Shown here one piece after another: positions 11,037-24,846 of a stretch of DNA of 64,000 bases. The number at the start of each line of letters is the position of its first letter. Positions within the stretch are counted from its first letter, which is position 1. Location of the stretch: assembly GCF_019703515.2 (NCBI RefSeq), contig NC_059349.1, forward strand, positions 28,517,744 through 28,581,743. The letters run 5' to 3'. Under the pieces are notes generated by a model. That model was not told the origin of the DNA. It made no database searches and worked only from the letters and a program-made list of their open reading frames with translations. Both the position numbers and the translations under genes were made by a program. The stretch comes from Myxocyprinus asiaticus (lineage: Eukaryota; Chordata; Actinopteri; Cypriniformes; Catostomidae).

Positions 11037-11113
<77 letters not shown>
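11037..11113. repeat. (TA)n then (TTA)n microsatellite in impa1 intron
   Basis: About 48 bases of TA are followed by about nine TTA units and a poly-T run. Confidence 0.93.
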
Positions 11114-11644
11114 TTTTTTTCGGTTTTACAGTAGTGACAATAATTATGCTATTTGGGTGGAAAGTATGGTTATCATGGTAAGTTTTTGTAAGGGTGAGGA
11201 TTCTTTAAGGAAAGTCAGAGACCCAGTTGGACGCCTATTTATAGGAAGAACACTATATAAGGAATTTGTACAGGGATTAAGGTACCACCAGCCAAAGTGG
11301 TAAAAAAATAAAATAAAATCAGAACCATAAAGTACATCCTCAAATATTCCCTTGTAGGAATTGAAGACTTTCTCTGAATTGATGGTCTCAAAACCTAGTT
11401 GCATACCTAGACTGAAGTTATAGAAAGTTTCTGCCTATGAAGAGTAAATTGGTTATTTTCGTATTAAAATTATGTTTATATAGGCAGTACACAGTAAACT
11501 CACAAGGGTTTGAGACAATTTGGAGACCTGAATGGATTAACGGTAAAATAAAATGTTACATCATCCCTGTGACTGAAATCTGAAACTGACGAGAATGCAT
11601 GTTTTTCTGTCAGATCAAAAAGGGGGTTGTTACATAAAGGCAAC

Positions 11645-14634
11645 ATGTCTGATCTTTGGCAAGATGCCATGGACCATGCCATCACTGTGGCCAAGAAGGC
11701 AGGAGAGGTGAGAATGCATCTCTCTCTCTCCCTTTTTTTTTTTTTTTGCTTGAGTAATATTTCCTAAATAATAAATTTTCACTGTTACTGAAAACTCTTA
11801 TATCTCTGTTACCAACAGATTGTGAGAGATGCTTTGCAGAATGACCTGAAGATCATGTGTAAAAGCTCCTCTGTTGATCTGGTCACTAAAACAGACCAGA
11901 ATGTGGAGCAACTCATTATTACGTCAGTGAAGGAGAAGTTTCCTACACACAGGTATTGTGCCCATGGGGAGATCTCTTAATCCTCTTATATATACTGTAT
12001 AGGTTACAAAAGCATAGTATCTCATGTAAAGAGAATATTCTGGCTCTGCTCCTATTTGTTTCAGTTTCATTGGTGAAGAGTCCGTGGCTGCTGGAGAGCC
12101 TTGTGTTTTGACTGACAACCCAACATGGATTATTGACCCTGTGGATGGGACCACTAACTTTGTGCATGGGTAATGTATTAATATTGTTTTCATTGATGTG
12201 ATGATGCATATGTACAGGATACCTTAACTGTGTGTATGATCAGGGACGTAGATTCCGGGGGGGGGGTAACCCTACCAATAATAAAAACAAGCAAGTACAA
12301 CCCCCCCAATATTTATACCATAATCAATGGAAACATATAAATTCTTCACACTGTAACCCCCCCAATATTCAAGCCAAATCTACACCCTTGTGTATGATTA
12401 TGAGAAACCCTTGATTAATTAAATGATTAATTGCAATTTTGGATTTTCATATTTTGAAACTATATGTTATGCATGAGGTATACAAAATAAATGTGCCTTC
12501 CTTTGTTCAGATATCCATTTGTTGCTATATGCGTTGGCTTTGCTGTCAACAAAACGGTAAGCAACATTTGTTTCAAATGTATTCTCTTTAATTTTAGAAT
12601 AAAAAAATAACAGCACTGGCAATGGATTTTTGCAACTTTGAGGTGAGATATAAACTCGGAAACTGCAGCTTTACTTCCAGATTGTTTTCTTGCACCAATA
12701 TAAGTTCTTTTGGTGCCTCAGTTATCGTGCCTTTGCAAGTTTGGAAATTAGTCCAAGGAGGAGAGCGGCTGCCCAAACAAATCATTCTTCTCTTACAGTT
12801 AGAATTTGGTGTGGTGTATAGCTGTGTAGAAGATAAGATGTACACAGCTCGAAAAGGGAAGGGTGCGTTTTGCAATGGACAACCTCTACAAGTATCAGAC
12901 CAAAAAGGTATTTGTTCTATGCATGCTGATTCAGTTTCACTCTGTGTCTGTTGGTTGACAGTCATCTGAATTCTCCAATTGTTGCCAAATCTAATAACAG
13001 AGATCAACCAGTCAATCATCGCCACAGAATTTGGCTCTAACAGAGATTCTGATGTCGTCGACAAGATTTTCTGTAGTATGAGGAGGATCTTGTGTCTGCC
13101 AGTCCATGGGTATGTCCCAATTTTCTTCCATAAATAGCCTTACAAGAAGAAACAGTTTTGCTCTGCCATAATTCATGTCATAGTAAAGTCTTAATTACTG
13201 TTTAAAGACTCCATGCATTGGCTTAAAGGGATAGTTCACCCAAAAATGAAAACAATCTCATTATTTACTCACCCTCCTGCCATCCTAGATGTGTATGACT
13301 TTCTTCTCGAGCAGAACACAGACTGAGATATTTAGAAGAATATTTCAGCTCTGTAGGTCCATACAAAGCAAGTGTTTTTTTTTGTGTTTTTTTTACTATA
13401 AATGCTCCTCCCTGCCCAGTAGGTGATACTATGCACAAAGAATGCGAATTGCCAAAAACAAAGGAAAAATGTGAAAGTGAAAGTGGATATTTATAGTTAA
13501 AAAGGACTTAAATATTGATCTGTTTGTCACATTCACTTGCATTGTATAGACCTATAGAGCTGAAATATTCTTCTAAAAATCCTTGTTTGTGTTCAGCAGA
13601 ATAAAGTAGTACACATCTGGGATGGCAAGTAAATTCTGAGAGAATTTTCATGTTTGGGTGAACTATTCCTTTAACAAGTGCACTGTTTTGGAAAGTCAGA
13701 GCAGGACATATCAAAGGGCTCGTCCTTTTAAAAAGAATAAAAATAAATAGCCAATACCCTTTAGTAAACGTCACAGCCGTGAACCATGTTTGGGACTTGT
13801 TATTGCTAGTCAGAGGCAAATGAGATTAGCGGGAAGGCCATTCTCATTTTAGACAGCATTTTATTGGGCAGTTTTTATATGCAATGGATGCAGGATGAGT
13901 TATCAGTATTTTTGGTCAGTTTCCCAGGAAAAGAAAGACATAAAATATACATTTTAAATGTACATATCTGCAAAAACAATAATAAATAAATAATAAAAAA
14001 ATACAGTCATCTTTTAAAGTAAACTAGCATATAGATGGTCTCAAAGTTAACAGACAAACTGATAGCCTCAAAATTTCGATTTCATGGTATTAGATTTCTT
14101 ATATTAATATTACTATTTAGTACGAACAATAATTTTTATTATTACTGTAATGTGCATCAGCTCTTTAAAATTTTAATTTCTTTTTCAGGATGCGAGGTGT
14201 AGGATCTGCTGCCATCAACATGTGCCTGGTGGCATCTGGTTGTGTAGAGGCCTATTATGAGATTGGCATCCACTGTTGGGATGTTGCAGCTGCAGCAGTC
14301 ATAGTCTCAGAGGCAGGAGGAGTTCTCATGGATGTTGAAGGTAAAGAGTGCTCAAATGCTTGTTACATACTTTTGAATGTTTATACTAATTGTATGTAAT
14401 TTCCTAAATCTTGGAATTGTTTGCATTTCAAAACATTTATCTTAGTGTGAAAATAATTGTGTATTACCATGATTTGTTGATGGTTTGTTCTTTTTGTCCT
14501 CAGGTGGACCAATGGACATGATGTCTAGAAGAGTTGTTGCAGCTAATAATAAAACAATTGCAGAGAGAATCATTACACAGATTGAGGCATTTACAGCTGT
14601 AAGAGATGACGCACCTGTAGACCCTTTAAAGTGA
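11645..14634 (+). CDS. impa1: Inositol monophosphatase 1, eight coding exons
   Basis: This is a cytosolic Mg-dependent, lithium-sensitive enzyme that hydrolyses inositol monophosphates to myo-inositol. Coding exons: 11645-11707, 11819-11952, 12065-12169, 12511-12556, 12799-12907, 13001-13109, 14189-14340, 14504-14634. All junctions are GT-AG and in phase, and they sum to 849 bases, 282 residues plus stop. The metal ligands fall at the human positions: Glu70 in GEES, Asp90 and Asp93 in [11 protein letters not shown], Asp220 in HCWDVA. The block [20 protein letters not shown] points to IMPA1 rather than IMPA2. The start Met follows a short leader in an exon beginning at 11614. Introns carry MITE and repeat copies but no coding disruption. 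The protein looks intact. Confidence 0.96.
12240..12396. repeat. Dispersed repeat in impa1 intron 3
   Basis: The repeat begins GATCAGGGACGTAGATTCC, contains G and C homopolymer tracts, and ends CAAGCCAAATCTACACCCTTG. The same ending occurs at about 32760-32780 and a related start near 32635, so it is a multi-copy family. Confidence 0.65.
13223..13674 (+). mobile_element. TTAA-ended MITE in impa1 intron 6
   Basis: The left end TTAAAGGGATAGTTCACCC is complementary to the right end GGGTGAACTATTCCTTTAA. Length is about 452 bases, with no coding capacity. It is the most intact copy in the window of the family also seen at 6150, 16594 and 55866. The TTAA at each end may be the target duplication. 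Confidence 0.85.
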
Positions 14635-14866
14635 AGAAAAGCTCCAATGTTATTATAGTCTTGTTTTACTAGTACATTTTAAATTCAATTGCTTTTTCTG
14701 GCATCTTTTATATTTGTAAGTGATTATTGTTACACAGTGTTGGAAAAAAAAAATGTATTAAATTATACTGCAGCTATGTATAGAGGTCACGATTGATTAT
14801 AAATTTTGTTCTGTGTTTACCTAACGAATATCGCATTCTTTCTGTTAATCCTCCATTAAAATGTAA

Positions 14867-14872
14867 AATAAA
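14867..14872 (+). promoter_or_regulatory. impa1 poly(A) signal
   Basis: AATAAA lies 233 bases after the impa1 stop codon. Only about 26 bases separate it from the Sleeping Beauty-type element at 14899, so cleavage must fall next to or inside the transposon end. Confidence 0.8.
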
Positions 14873-14898
14873 GCTATTTACTAGTCATATTACATTTA

Positions 14899-16488
<1,590 letters not shown>

Positions 16489-16593
16489 TATATGTATATG
16501 TTCTAGATGTTTCCTTACAAAAGCAACTATACACAGCACAAATGGTTTTGGCAAATACAAGCAGAAAAAGCTGAAAATATACATAATTAGGTC

Positions 16594-16930
16594 TTAAAGG
16601 AATAGTTCACCCAAAAAAGAAAATTCTCTCATCATTTACTGACCCTTATGCCATCACAGATGTGAATGACTTTCTTCTGCAGAACACAAACAAAGATTAT
16701 TTTATTTCAGTGAATGGTGACCAGACCTGTGAAGATCCAACAATCACATAAAGGAAACATAAAAGTAATCCATAAGACTCCAGTGGTTAAATCCATATCT
16801 TAAGAAGCGATATGATAGGTGTGGGTAAGAAACAGATAAATATTTAAGTCCTTATTTACTATCAATCTCCACTTTCACTTTCACACTGTGAAAGTGAAAG
16901 TGGAGATTAATGGAGATTAATCTCTACCTA
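16594..16930 (+). mobile_element. TTAA-ended MITE copy with internal palindrome
   Basis: It opens TTAAAGGAATAGTTCACCC and shares the internal AAGAAGCGATATGATAGGTG block with the copy at 6150. At 16866-16908 it holds a near-perfect palindrome built on CACTTTCACTTTCACA. The right end is lost or rearranged. Confidence 0.7.
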
Positions 16931-17831
16931 TTGTTAAGGAATTCTTCATCTAACATGAATTAAAAGTATTCACACAAAAAAGTAGTTCTTTGCCATCTTT
17001 GTTAATCTGTGAATAGACTTGACATGAAAAGTTGCCTATGTGTCCAGGTCTGTGCTCTGATATGCTCTTCAATCAGTCAGTAACAGTAGTTGCTAGGAGT
17101 CCTCAGACACAGCTCGACTCAAGACTGAGTACCACGGAGCTCCAGCCGCAGGAGAAGATGGGGAGGGTGTGGGAAGAGCAGCTTTCTTCAATCCAGGGGC
17201 TGCACCGCTGGTCAAAACCACCCTCTCTTTTAAAATCTGAGAATAGTACAAACATACAGTATTATATATGACTTATTACAAATGAAATGAAAGTTTAACA
17301 TAACTACACAGTGTACATAAATGATGCTTTACTCTTGATTGTAAGATATCCGACTAGTACGGACCTGCCGAAGTCTGTCCTTGTACTGCTGATCTGGCTC
17401 TAAAGGTTGTTTCTCTGGGACTGGCACTTTCCAGTGGTCCAGTTCTGCCCTCAACTCAGCACCATCTAACAGTACCACAGGGTCCAGTCCATTCTTGTTA
17501 ATTAGCTCTATCAGACACTCTTTATAATGTAACCTAAAAGGGGGCATAACAGTTTGCAGTTTTTATGAAAGAGCATAATTTACTGAATGATAAAAGCAAA
17601 ACCAATGAATTTCCACAACTTTTTCCAGATGCTTGTGATTAGGCATGTGACGTCTCAAATTTTCACATCATGATAATTGGTGAAGTTTTTATCAAGGTAT
17701 ACGGTATTATCACTGTATTGAATTACATTACAAAAAACCATTTTAGAGGGCGTTGGCTGCATTCCTACTTCAGCCATGCTTCTAGACCACATAGATTTTG
17801 TTTACATCAGAGTGCTCATGTGTCATTTATC

Positions 17832-18600
17832 AGAGTTCCCACACTTTTCAGGGCACAATTTTCCAGGACATTTCCAAGATTCCATTTTATTTGCCCAACT
17901 AGTGTTATATTTAAACAAAAATAGATGCGTCCATTTAAATCGAGCTTTTATTTTGTCGTTTCTGTGTGTTTTTGATGGTAGTATCTCACCTCCTTTCATT
18001 TCATAAATTGTGCATTCAAACATTTATTTTCGTCCAAATGGTCTGACCATCATTGTTGTCTAAAGTTTATATCTCAAATGTTTTAGGGGTTAAAATAGTT
18101 TTTTGAGCTATATCAATTTTGAAACTATTTCACAGGAGCAAAGCAGAGATGGCAGCAGATGAGCAGAGAAAATATGTGACAGGAATTCATTCATGACAGT
18201 CGTTGACATTTTTTCACAATGTGTAGCTGCTGGCAGTGATAAAATGAAACAATGAATGAAAGTTATATTTATATAGCACTTTTCTGACACTACACTCAAA
18301 GCACTTTACATACTGAACAGAGTACTCTCCTCGCCCACCATGAGGTTGGTGAGGAAAAACAAATTTGTGTATTTGACACCTACCCTGAGTCCTGATCATT
18401 GCCATGTTTTTTTTTTATACATGTAACAAAAACCTTGTTAGCAACACAGTCAAACAGTTATATTATACTAAAATATTTTCCAGGACAAATAATTATTTTC
18501 CAGAACATTTAGGTATTTTTCTAATTTTCCACAACTTTTCCATGACTTGAAAACAACATTGCAAAATTCCAGGTTTTCCAGGACGTGTGGGAACCCTATT
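17832..18600. repeat. Dispersed repeat with GTTCCCACAC ends, plus SINE tail fragment
   Basis: The left end AGAGTTCCCACACTTTTCAG and the right end CCAGGACGTGTGGGAACCCT are inverted. The interior is rich in TTTTCCAGGA-like blocks, as in a MITE. A fragment at 18246-18345 (ATTTATATAGCACTTTTCTG, CAAAGCACTTTACAT) matches the tail of the 5S-derived SINE at 57358 and appears inserted here. It lies in an intron of the RBR gene. Confidence 0.6.
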
Positions 18601-19479
18601 CATGCCGCATACATACAGTGTTGTGAATCTTGATTCGTTAATGAAAAAAAATAAAAATAAATAAAATACTGTGCAATCGTAAACAATTTGGCTAAAAGAT
18701 TATCTAGAATTACTGATGGTATTTTGAAGCACCCACGATAACATTATTGTCCATGTTAATTAATGTGATATTACAGAATATCTTCACATGCCTACTTGTG
18801 ATTACTGGATAAAGATTTGTAATATTAAATTTATTAAGACTGCACTCACAAAGAGCAATTTCTAGCCAATGTAATATTTTAGAATAGAGCATGACTAGAA
18901 AAACTTAAATTTCCATGACTTTTTTAACATTATTAATTTTCATGGGTTTTTCAGGCCTGGAAATCATGATTTTAAGATTTTAAATTCACTGATATTTTCA
19001 GGTTTGATCAGAGCTTTGACACCAGGGACTTTACGAAAGTGTTTCTTACATGCAGTAATCACTGTATTCGGGGAAAGCTAGACATCTACATGGCTCCTCT
19101 TTCACAGCTCCTGTTTCTTGGAACTCCATTACACCACAAATGCTTATAACAGACACATTTAAACACTTAAAAATATCACATGATCTGCTCATACAAGCAA
19201 ATAACATTCCCATTTAGTCATATTTTAAAGCAAAAGTTGAACCTTTTGAGTGTCTCCGAACTATACTTTTGGGGCAGAAAATTAGCATATGTGATGCTCC
19301 ATAGTACTGCAAGGATAAATAAAGGTAATTTAACCATAACTGCAGGATATGATGGTGGTTTCCTGCCTGCGCCATCTCAACGTGCACATCATGAACATTA
19401 TTTACCTATTTAATAATATCATAATCTCAGTAATTCAGTAATTTGCACATTGTATTATGTCTTAATATCCCAATTACTT
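18601..19479. other. Intronic AT-rich stretch, a missing exon may lie here
   Basis: The last two readable RBR exons are out of phase (one ends phase 0, the next begins with one base of a codon), so an exon is expected between 19699 and 17545. A minus-strand frame near 19000-19060 (ITACKKHFRKVPGVKALIKP) follows an AG but cannot be matched to HOIP, so it is not called. Confidence 0.3.
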
Positions 19480-19670
19480 TGCAAATTTTGTAGATCTGTA
19501 AACAATAAGTGTATTTTGTGTATATTTGTATTTTGTGCATTATGTGAATACTGTAAGTGTATATAGTTTATTCTGTACATTGTGTATATTATGTTCTGTA
19601 TGCACAAAGGTTTTTAACTCATCATTACACTAGTATGTATGGTGGAGTGACAATACAGTGATTTGATTTA
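19480..19670 (+). repeat. Second copy of the GATTTGATTT-tailed LINE-like repeat
   Basis: It shares with 9240-9602 the GTGTATATT-rich body and the ending GAGTGACAATACAGTGATTTGATTT. No coding frame. Confidence 0.45.
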
Positions 19671-20527
19671 GCCAGATCATAGTAGATTTGACTCTCACCT
19701 GCAGCAGGTTTCGTAGTCTTGGGACACTCCAATCTCTCAAATGATATAGGCAGTCTCTGGGGTGATGAGCATGTAAGCCCTTAGCTCCACACCATTAATA
19801 ATAACAGATACTCATTCTTAATAATTGATACACAGCTCTGTGGCAACTGGTAACCATAATATGACAACAGCTGAGAGAAAGAAACTTACAGAGCCCTGTT
19901 TGAATGGCTGACTGCAGCCTCCGCAGAATTCGTGTTGGCACTGAGTGCATTTAAAATGCAAACAGCCTCCTCTAGCCAGGAAGAAGCTACATTTGCATTT
20001 TGGACAGTCTGAAAGGGGCACGTAGAATGTTACAGAGGACTAACTGGGACACTTTGCAATAAGCCAGATTTTTATATATGTTTTGTCCAGGTTTTACCTA
20101 TTATGTTCCTGCTGAGAAGCTGCTCCAGTCTTGAGTTTTGGTACTCAGGGCTGTTGAGTTGCTCCCACTCTTTGAACTTCTCACAGGAGATCCCTTGATG
20201 CTGTGGAGCCCACTAGAAAACAAGCATCCAGATGCAGAACATCCATCAATATGAGGTCACAAGTACTATCAAAGTGCTTGGTGAACGTGAGCGTTTCAGA
20301 ATACTCCAGGGTTGCCACACCTTTTGACCAATAAATTTACATGATTTTTCCATGAATTTTCCAGTCGTTTGTGATAGCTGGATAAGTGTGATTCTCACAC
20401 AACCTGTCAAGAAAATGTTGTGGTTTTGTACCCCCAAATCAAAGGAAATAATTAAGATATTATTTATTGCATAAGGATGATGAAACCTATTTTTAGGCCA
20501 TTAAGATTTTATACATTGTGAAATTAC

Positions 20528-21228
20528 ACTCACCGACCACTTTATTAGGTACACCTGTACACCAATTTTTTCATGCGATTATCTAATCAGTCAATCGTAT
20601 GGCAGCAGTGCAATGCACAAAATCATGCAGATATGGGTCAGGAGCTTCAATTACATGTTCACATCAACCATCAGAATGGGGAACAAATGTGATCTCAGTG
20701 ATTTCGACTGTGGCATGATTTTTGTTGCCAGATGGACTGGTTTGAGTATTTCTGTAACTGTTGATCTCCTAGGATTTTCACACACATCAGTCTCTAGTTT
20801 ACACAGAATGGTGCCAAAAACAAAAAACTTTGAACACGTCATATCTTGAGGCAGATGGGTTACAACAGCAGAAGACCACGTCGGGTTCCACTTCTGTCAA
20901 CCAAGAACAGAAAGCTGAAGCTGCAATGGGCACAGGCTCACCAAAATTGAAGACTGGAAAAACATAGTCTGGTCTGATGAATCTCGATTTCTGCTGATGC
21001 TACACAGATAGTCCCATTGCAGCCTCAGCTTTCTGTTGTGCATTCTGAGATGCTATTCTGCTTACTACAATTGTACAGAGTGGTTACCTGAGTTACCGTA
21101 GCCTTTCTGTCTGCTTGAACCAGTCTGGCCATTCTCTGTTGACCTCTCTCATCATCAAGGCATTTCCATCTGCAGAACTGCTGCTCACTGGATGTCTTTT
21201 GTTTTTGGCACCATTCTGAGTAAACTCT
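20528..21228. mobile_element. Rearranged Tc1-like element, family E, with inverted internal segment
   Basis: It starts CACTCACCGACCACTTTATT, the typical end of a common fish Tc1-like family. Forward sequence runs to a point near 20820, then resumes with CTTGAGGCAGATGGGTTACA and the catalytic block around 20960-20990 (TCTGGTCTGATGAATCTCG, WSDESR-type). The segment that belongs in the gap, from GTTTACTCAGAATGGTGCC to CAACAGAAAGCTGAGGCTGC, is found inverted at 21014-21224. The C-terminal half and right end are missing. Confidence 0.75.
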
Positions 21229-21455
21229 TTAAAAAAAAAAAAAGATTTATCCCTTTTTCTCCCCAATTTGGCATGCCCAATTTCCAATGCAATTCCCTGT
21301 GATGGCGCAGTGACTCGCCTCGATCCGGGAGGCAGAGGATGAATCTCAGTTGCCCCTGCTTCTGAGTCAGCCCGTGCGTCTTATCACATGGCTTGCTGAG
21401 TGCGTTACCACGGAGGCCTAGCGCGTATGGAGGCTCACACTATTCAACCATAGAT
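21229..21455 (-). repeat. tRNA-derived SINE, 3' part only
   Basis: An A-run is followed by TTTATCCCTTTTTCTCCCCA and CGATCCGGGAGGCAGAGGA, which match the 3' body of the full SINE at 50251-50704 on the minus strand. The tRNA-like head is absent. Confidence 0.75.
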
Positions 21456-21820
21456 AATCCTACTATGCAAGTGACATCAAATAAAACAGTTAGGTCAGAG
21501 GTAATCCAAAAGTAATCTGATTAAATTACCTACAAATATAATCCAAGTGATTATGTTATTGATTGCAATTTTAGTCATATATTTTGTTATCAGTACCAGA
21601 TTACAACTCAGAAGTAATCTACCCAGCCCTGGTAACAATATAATTATGCATGGTTAGGACAGCAAAATAAATAAGCTTATCAATTTTTAAAAGCATCCAA
21701 CCGAACTCTATTGTAATTTGGCACAAATATGCCACTTAGTGGAAACTAGCCAAATTAGGTAGGTGCCAACATGGACAGGTTGCATGACATCCTCAAAAAC
21801 CTGAACAAAACTATGCATGA

Positions 21821-23214
21821 TTTTAAATCATAATGATAACAGAAATCACCCAAATGGCCCTGATCAAAATTTTACATACCCTTGAATGTTTGGCCTTGTT
21901 ACAGACACACAAGGTGACACACACAGGTTTAAATGGCAATTAAAGGTTAATTTCCCACACCTGTGGCTTTTTAAATTGCAATTAGTGTCTGTGTATAAAT
22001 GGTCAATGAGTTTGTTAGCTCTCATGTGGATGCACTGAGCAGGCTAGATACTGAGCCATGGGGAGCAGAAAAGAACTGTCAAAAGACCTGCGTAACAAGG
22101 TAATGGAACTTTATAAAGATGGAAAAGGATATAAAAAGATATCCAAAGCCTTGAAAATGCCAGTCAGTTCAATCACTTATTAAGAAGTGGAAAATTCGGG
22201 GATCTCTTGATACCAAGCCAAGGTCAGGTAGACCAAGAAAGATTTCAGCCACAACTGCCAGAAGAATTGTTTGGGATACAGAGAAAAACCCACAGGTAAC
22301 CTCAGGAGAAATACAGACTGTTCTGGAAAAAGATGGTGTGGTTGTTTCAAGGAGCACAATACGACGATACTTGAACAAAAATGAGCAGCATGGTCGAGTT
22401 GCCAGAAAGAAGCCTTTACTGCACCAGTGCCACAAAAAAGCCCGGTTACAATATGCCTGACAACATCTTGACATGACTCACAGCTTCTGGCACACTGTAA
22501 TTTGGAGTGACGAGACCAAAATAGAGCTTTATGGTGGTGGCTCACTGATATTTTGGGGGTGTGTGAGCTCTAAAGGTATGGGGAATCTTGTGAAAATTGA
22601 TGGCAAGATGAATACAGCATGTTATCAGAAAATACTGGCAGACAATTTGCATTCTTCTGCACGAAAGCTGCGCATGGGACGCTCTTGGACTTTCCAGCAT
22701 GACAATGACCCTAAGCACAAGGCCAAGTTGACCCTCCAGTGGTTACAGCAGAAAATGGTGAAGGTTCTGGAGTGGCCATCACAGTCTGCTGACCTTAATA
22801 TCATCGAGCCACTCCGGGGAGATCTCAAATGTGCGGTTCATGCAAGATGACCAAAGACTTTGCATGACCTGGAGGCATTTAGCCAAGACGAATGGGCAGC
22901 TACACCACCTGCAGGAATTTGGGGCCTCATAGACAACTATTACAAAAGACTGCATGCTGTCATTGATGCTAAAGGGGGCAATACACAGTATTAAGAACTA
23001 AGGGTATGAAGACTTTTGAACAGGGGTCATTTAATTTTTTTCTTTGTTGCCATGTTTTGTTTTATGATTGTGCCATTCTGTTATAACCTACAGTTGAATA
23101 TGAATCCCATAAGAAATAAAAGAAATGTGTTTTGCCTGCTCACTCATGTTTTCTTTAAAAATGGTACATATATTACCAATTCTCCAAGGGTATGCAAACT
23201 TTTGAGCACAACTG
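21821..23214 (+). mobile_element. Tc1-like transposon, family A, copy 2 (5' truncated)
   Basis: It aligns to copy 1 from its base 622 onward, so about 115 bases of the left end including the outer repeat are missing. The right end is intact (GCACAACTG, then TA). It lies in the intron of the RBR gene and abuts a Sleeping Beauty-type element. Confidence 0.9.
22058..22994 (+). pseudogene. Tc1-like transposase remnant (family A copy 2)
   Basis: It begins MGSRKELSKDLRNKVMEL. A frameshift occurs in the DNA-binding region near 22165, a CGA-to-TGA change ends the frame near 22457, and about 80 bases are deleted near 22533 between WSDETKIELYG and GGSL. The downstream frame retains QHDNDPKHKAK and a mutated last block (SADLNIIEPLRGDLK). 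Its lesions differ from those of copy 1, so the two copies decayed independently. Confidence 0.88.
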
Positions 23215-23222
23215 TATATATA
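23215..23222. other. TATATATA junction between two Tc1 elements
   Basis: The right end of the family A element and the left end of the Sleeping Beauty-type element are separated by exactly eight bases of alternating TA. One element used the other's duplicated TA, or both landed in one small TA tract. Confidence 0.9.
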
Positions 23223-24846
23223 CAGCTGAAGTCAGAAGTTTACATTCGCCTTAGCCAAACACTTTTTTTCCACAATTCCTGACATTTAATCGTAGAAAAC
23301 ATTCCCTGTCTTAGGTCAGTTAGGATCACTTCTTTATTTTAAGTAGTTATTTTATTTGTGAAATGTCAGAATAATAGTAGAGAGAATGATTTATTTCAGC
23401 TTTTATTTCTTTCATCACATTCCCAATGGGTCAGAAGTTTACATACACTTTGTTAGTATTTGGTAGCATTGCCTTTAAATTGTTTAACTTGGGTCAAACA
23501 TTTTAGGTAGCCTTCCACAAGCTTCTCACAATAAGTTGTTGGAATTTTGGCCCATTCCTCCAGACAGAACTGGTGTAACTGAGTCAGGTTTGTAGGCCTC
23601 CTTGCTCGCACACGCTTTTTCAGTTCTGCCCACAAATTTTCTATCGGATTGAGGTCAGGGCTTTGTGATGGCCACTCCAATACCTTGCCTTTGTTGTCAA
23701 TAAGCCATTTTGCCACAAATCTGGAGGTATGCTTGGGGTCATTGTCCATTTGGAAAACCCATTTGCGACCAAGCTTTAACTTCATGGTTGATGTCTTGAG
23801 ATGTTGTTTCAATATATCCACATAATTTTCCTTCCTCATGATGCCATTTATTTTGTGAAGTGCACCAGTCCCTCCTGCAGCAAAGCACCCCACAACATGA
23901 TGCTGCCACCCCCATGCTTCACGGTTGGGATGGTGTTCTTCGGCTTGCAAGCCTCACCCTTTTTCCTCCAAACATAACGATGGTCATTGTGGCCAAACTG
24001 TTCAATATTTGTTTCATCAGACCAGAGAACATTTCTCCAAAACGTAAGATCTTTGTCCCCGCGTGCACTTGCAAACTGTAGTCTGGCTTTTTTATGGTGT
24101 TTTGGAGCAGTGGCTTCTTCCTTGCTGAGCAGCCTTTCAGGTTATGTCGATATATGACATGTTTTACTGTGGATGTAGATACTTGTCTACCTGTTTCCTC
24201 CAGCATCTTCACAAGATTGTTTGCTGTTGTTCTGTGATTGATTTGCACTTTTCGCACCAAACTACGTTCATCTCTAGGAGACAGAATGCGTCTCCTTGCT
24301 GAGTGGTATGATGGCTGCCTGGTCCCATGGTATTTATACTTGCGTACAATTGTTTGTACATGGTACCTTCAGGCGTTTGTAAATTGCTCCCAAGGATGAA
24401 CCAGACTTATGGAGGTCCACAAATTTTTTCTAAGGTCTTGGCTGATCTTTTGATTTTCCCATGATGTCAAGCAAAGAGGCACTGAGTTTGAAGGTAGGCC
24501 TTAAAATACATCCACAGGTACACCTCCAATGGACTCCAATTAGCCTATCAGAAGCTAACTGCCTAAAGACTTGACATCATTTTCTGGAATTTTCCAAGCT
24601 GCTTAAAGGCACATTTAACTCAGTGTATGTAAACTTCTGACCCACTGGAATTGTGATATAGTCAATTAAAAGTGAAACAATCTGTCTGTAAACAATTGTT
24701 AGAAAAATTACTTGTGTTATGTACAAAGTAGATGTCCTAAACGTCTTGTCAAATCTATAGTTTGCTAATATGAAATCTGGGGAGTAGTTAAAAAATTAGT
24801 TTTAATGACTTCAACCAAAGTGTATGTAAACTTCTAACTTCAACTG
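23223..24846 (-). mobile_element. Sleeping Beauty-type Tc1 element, copy 2
   Basis: The ends are CAGCTGAAGTCAGAAGTTTA and the complement of CACAGTTGAAGTTAGAAG, with the inner GGGTCAGAAGTTTACATACA motif at both ends (near 23430 and 24630). It is oriented opposite to copy 1 at 14899. Length is about 1.62 kb. It lies in an intron of the RBR gene in the same orientation as that gene. Confidence 0.93.
23453..24462 (-). pseudogene. Sleeping Beauty-type transposase, frameshifted
   Basis: The start ATG at 24462 is present ([14 protein letters not shown]). The middle frame 24260-23919 reads HRTTANNLVKMLEETG through [15 protein letters not shown] to about the first catalytic region. The C-terminal frame 23950-23453 reads [17 protein letters not shown] and SPDLNPIENLWAELKKRV. 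The frames overlap and must be joined by a shift near 23930-23950. Early lesions are also likely near 24280-24420. Compared with copy 1 it is less degraded in the catalytic third. Confidence 0.88.

Noticed and set aside
12594..13064. Long minus-strand frame within impa1
   Set aside because: Lies opposite impa1 exons 5 and 6 and their introns; no splice or homology support.
17032..17271. Plus-strand frame of 79 codons downstream of the RBR last exon
   Set aside because: No recognisable domain, no clear splice context; could be chance.
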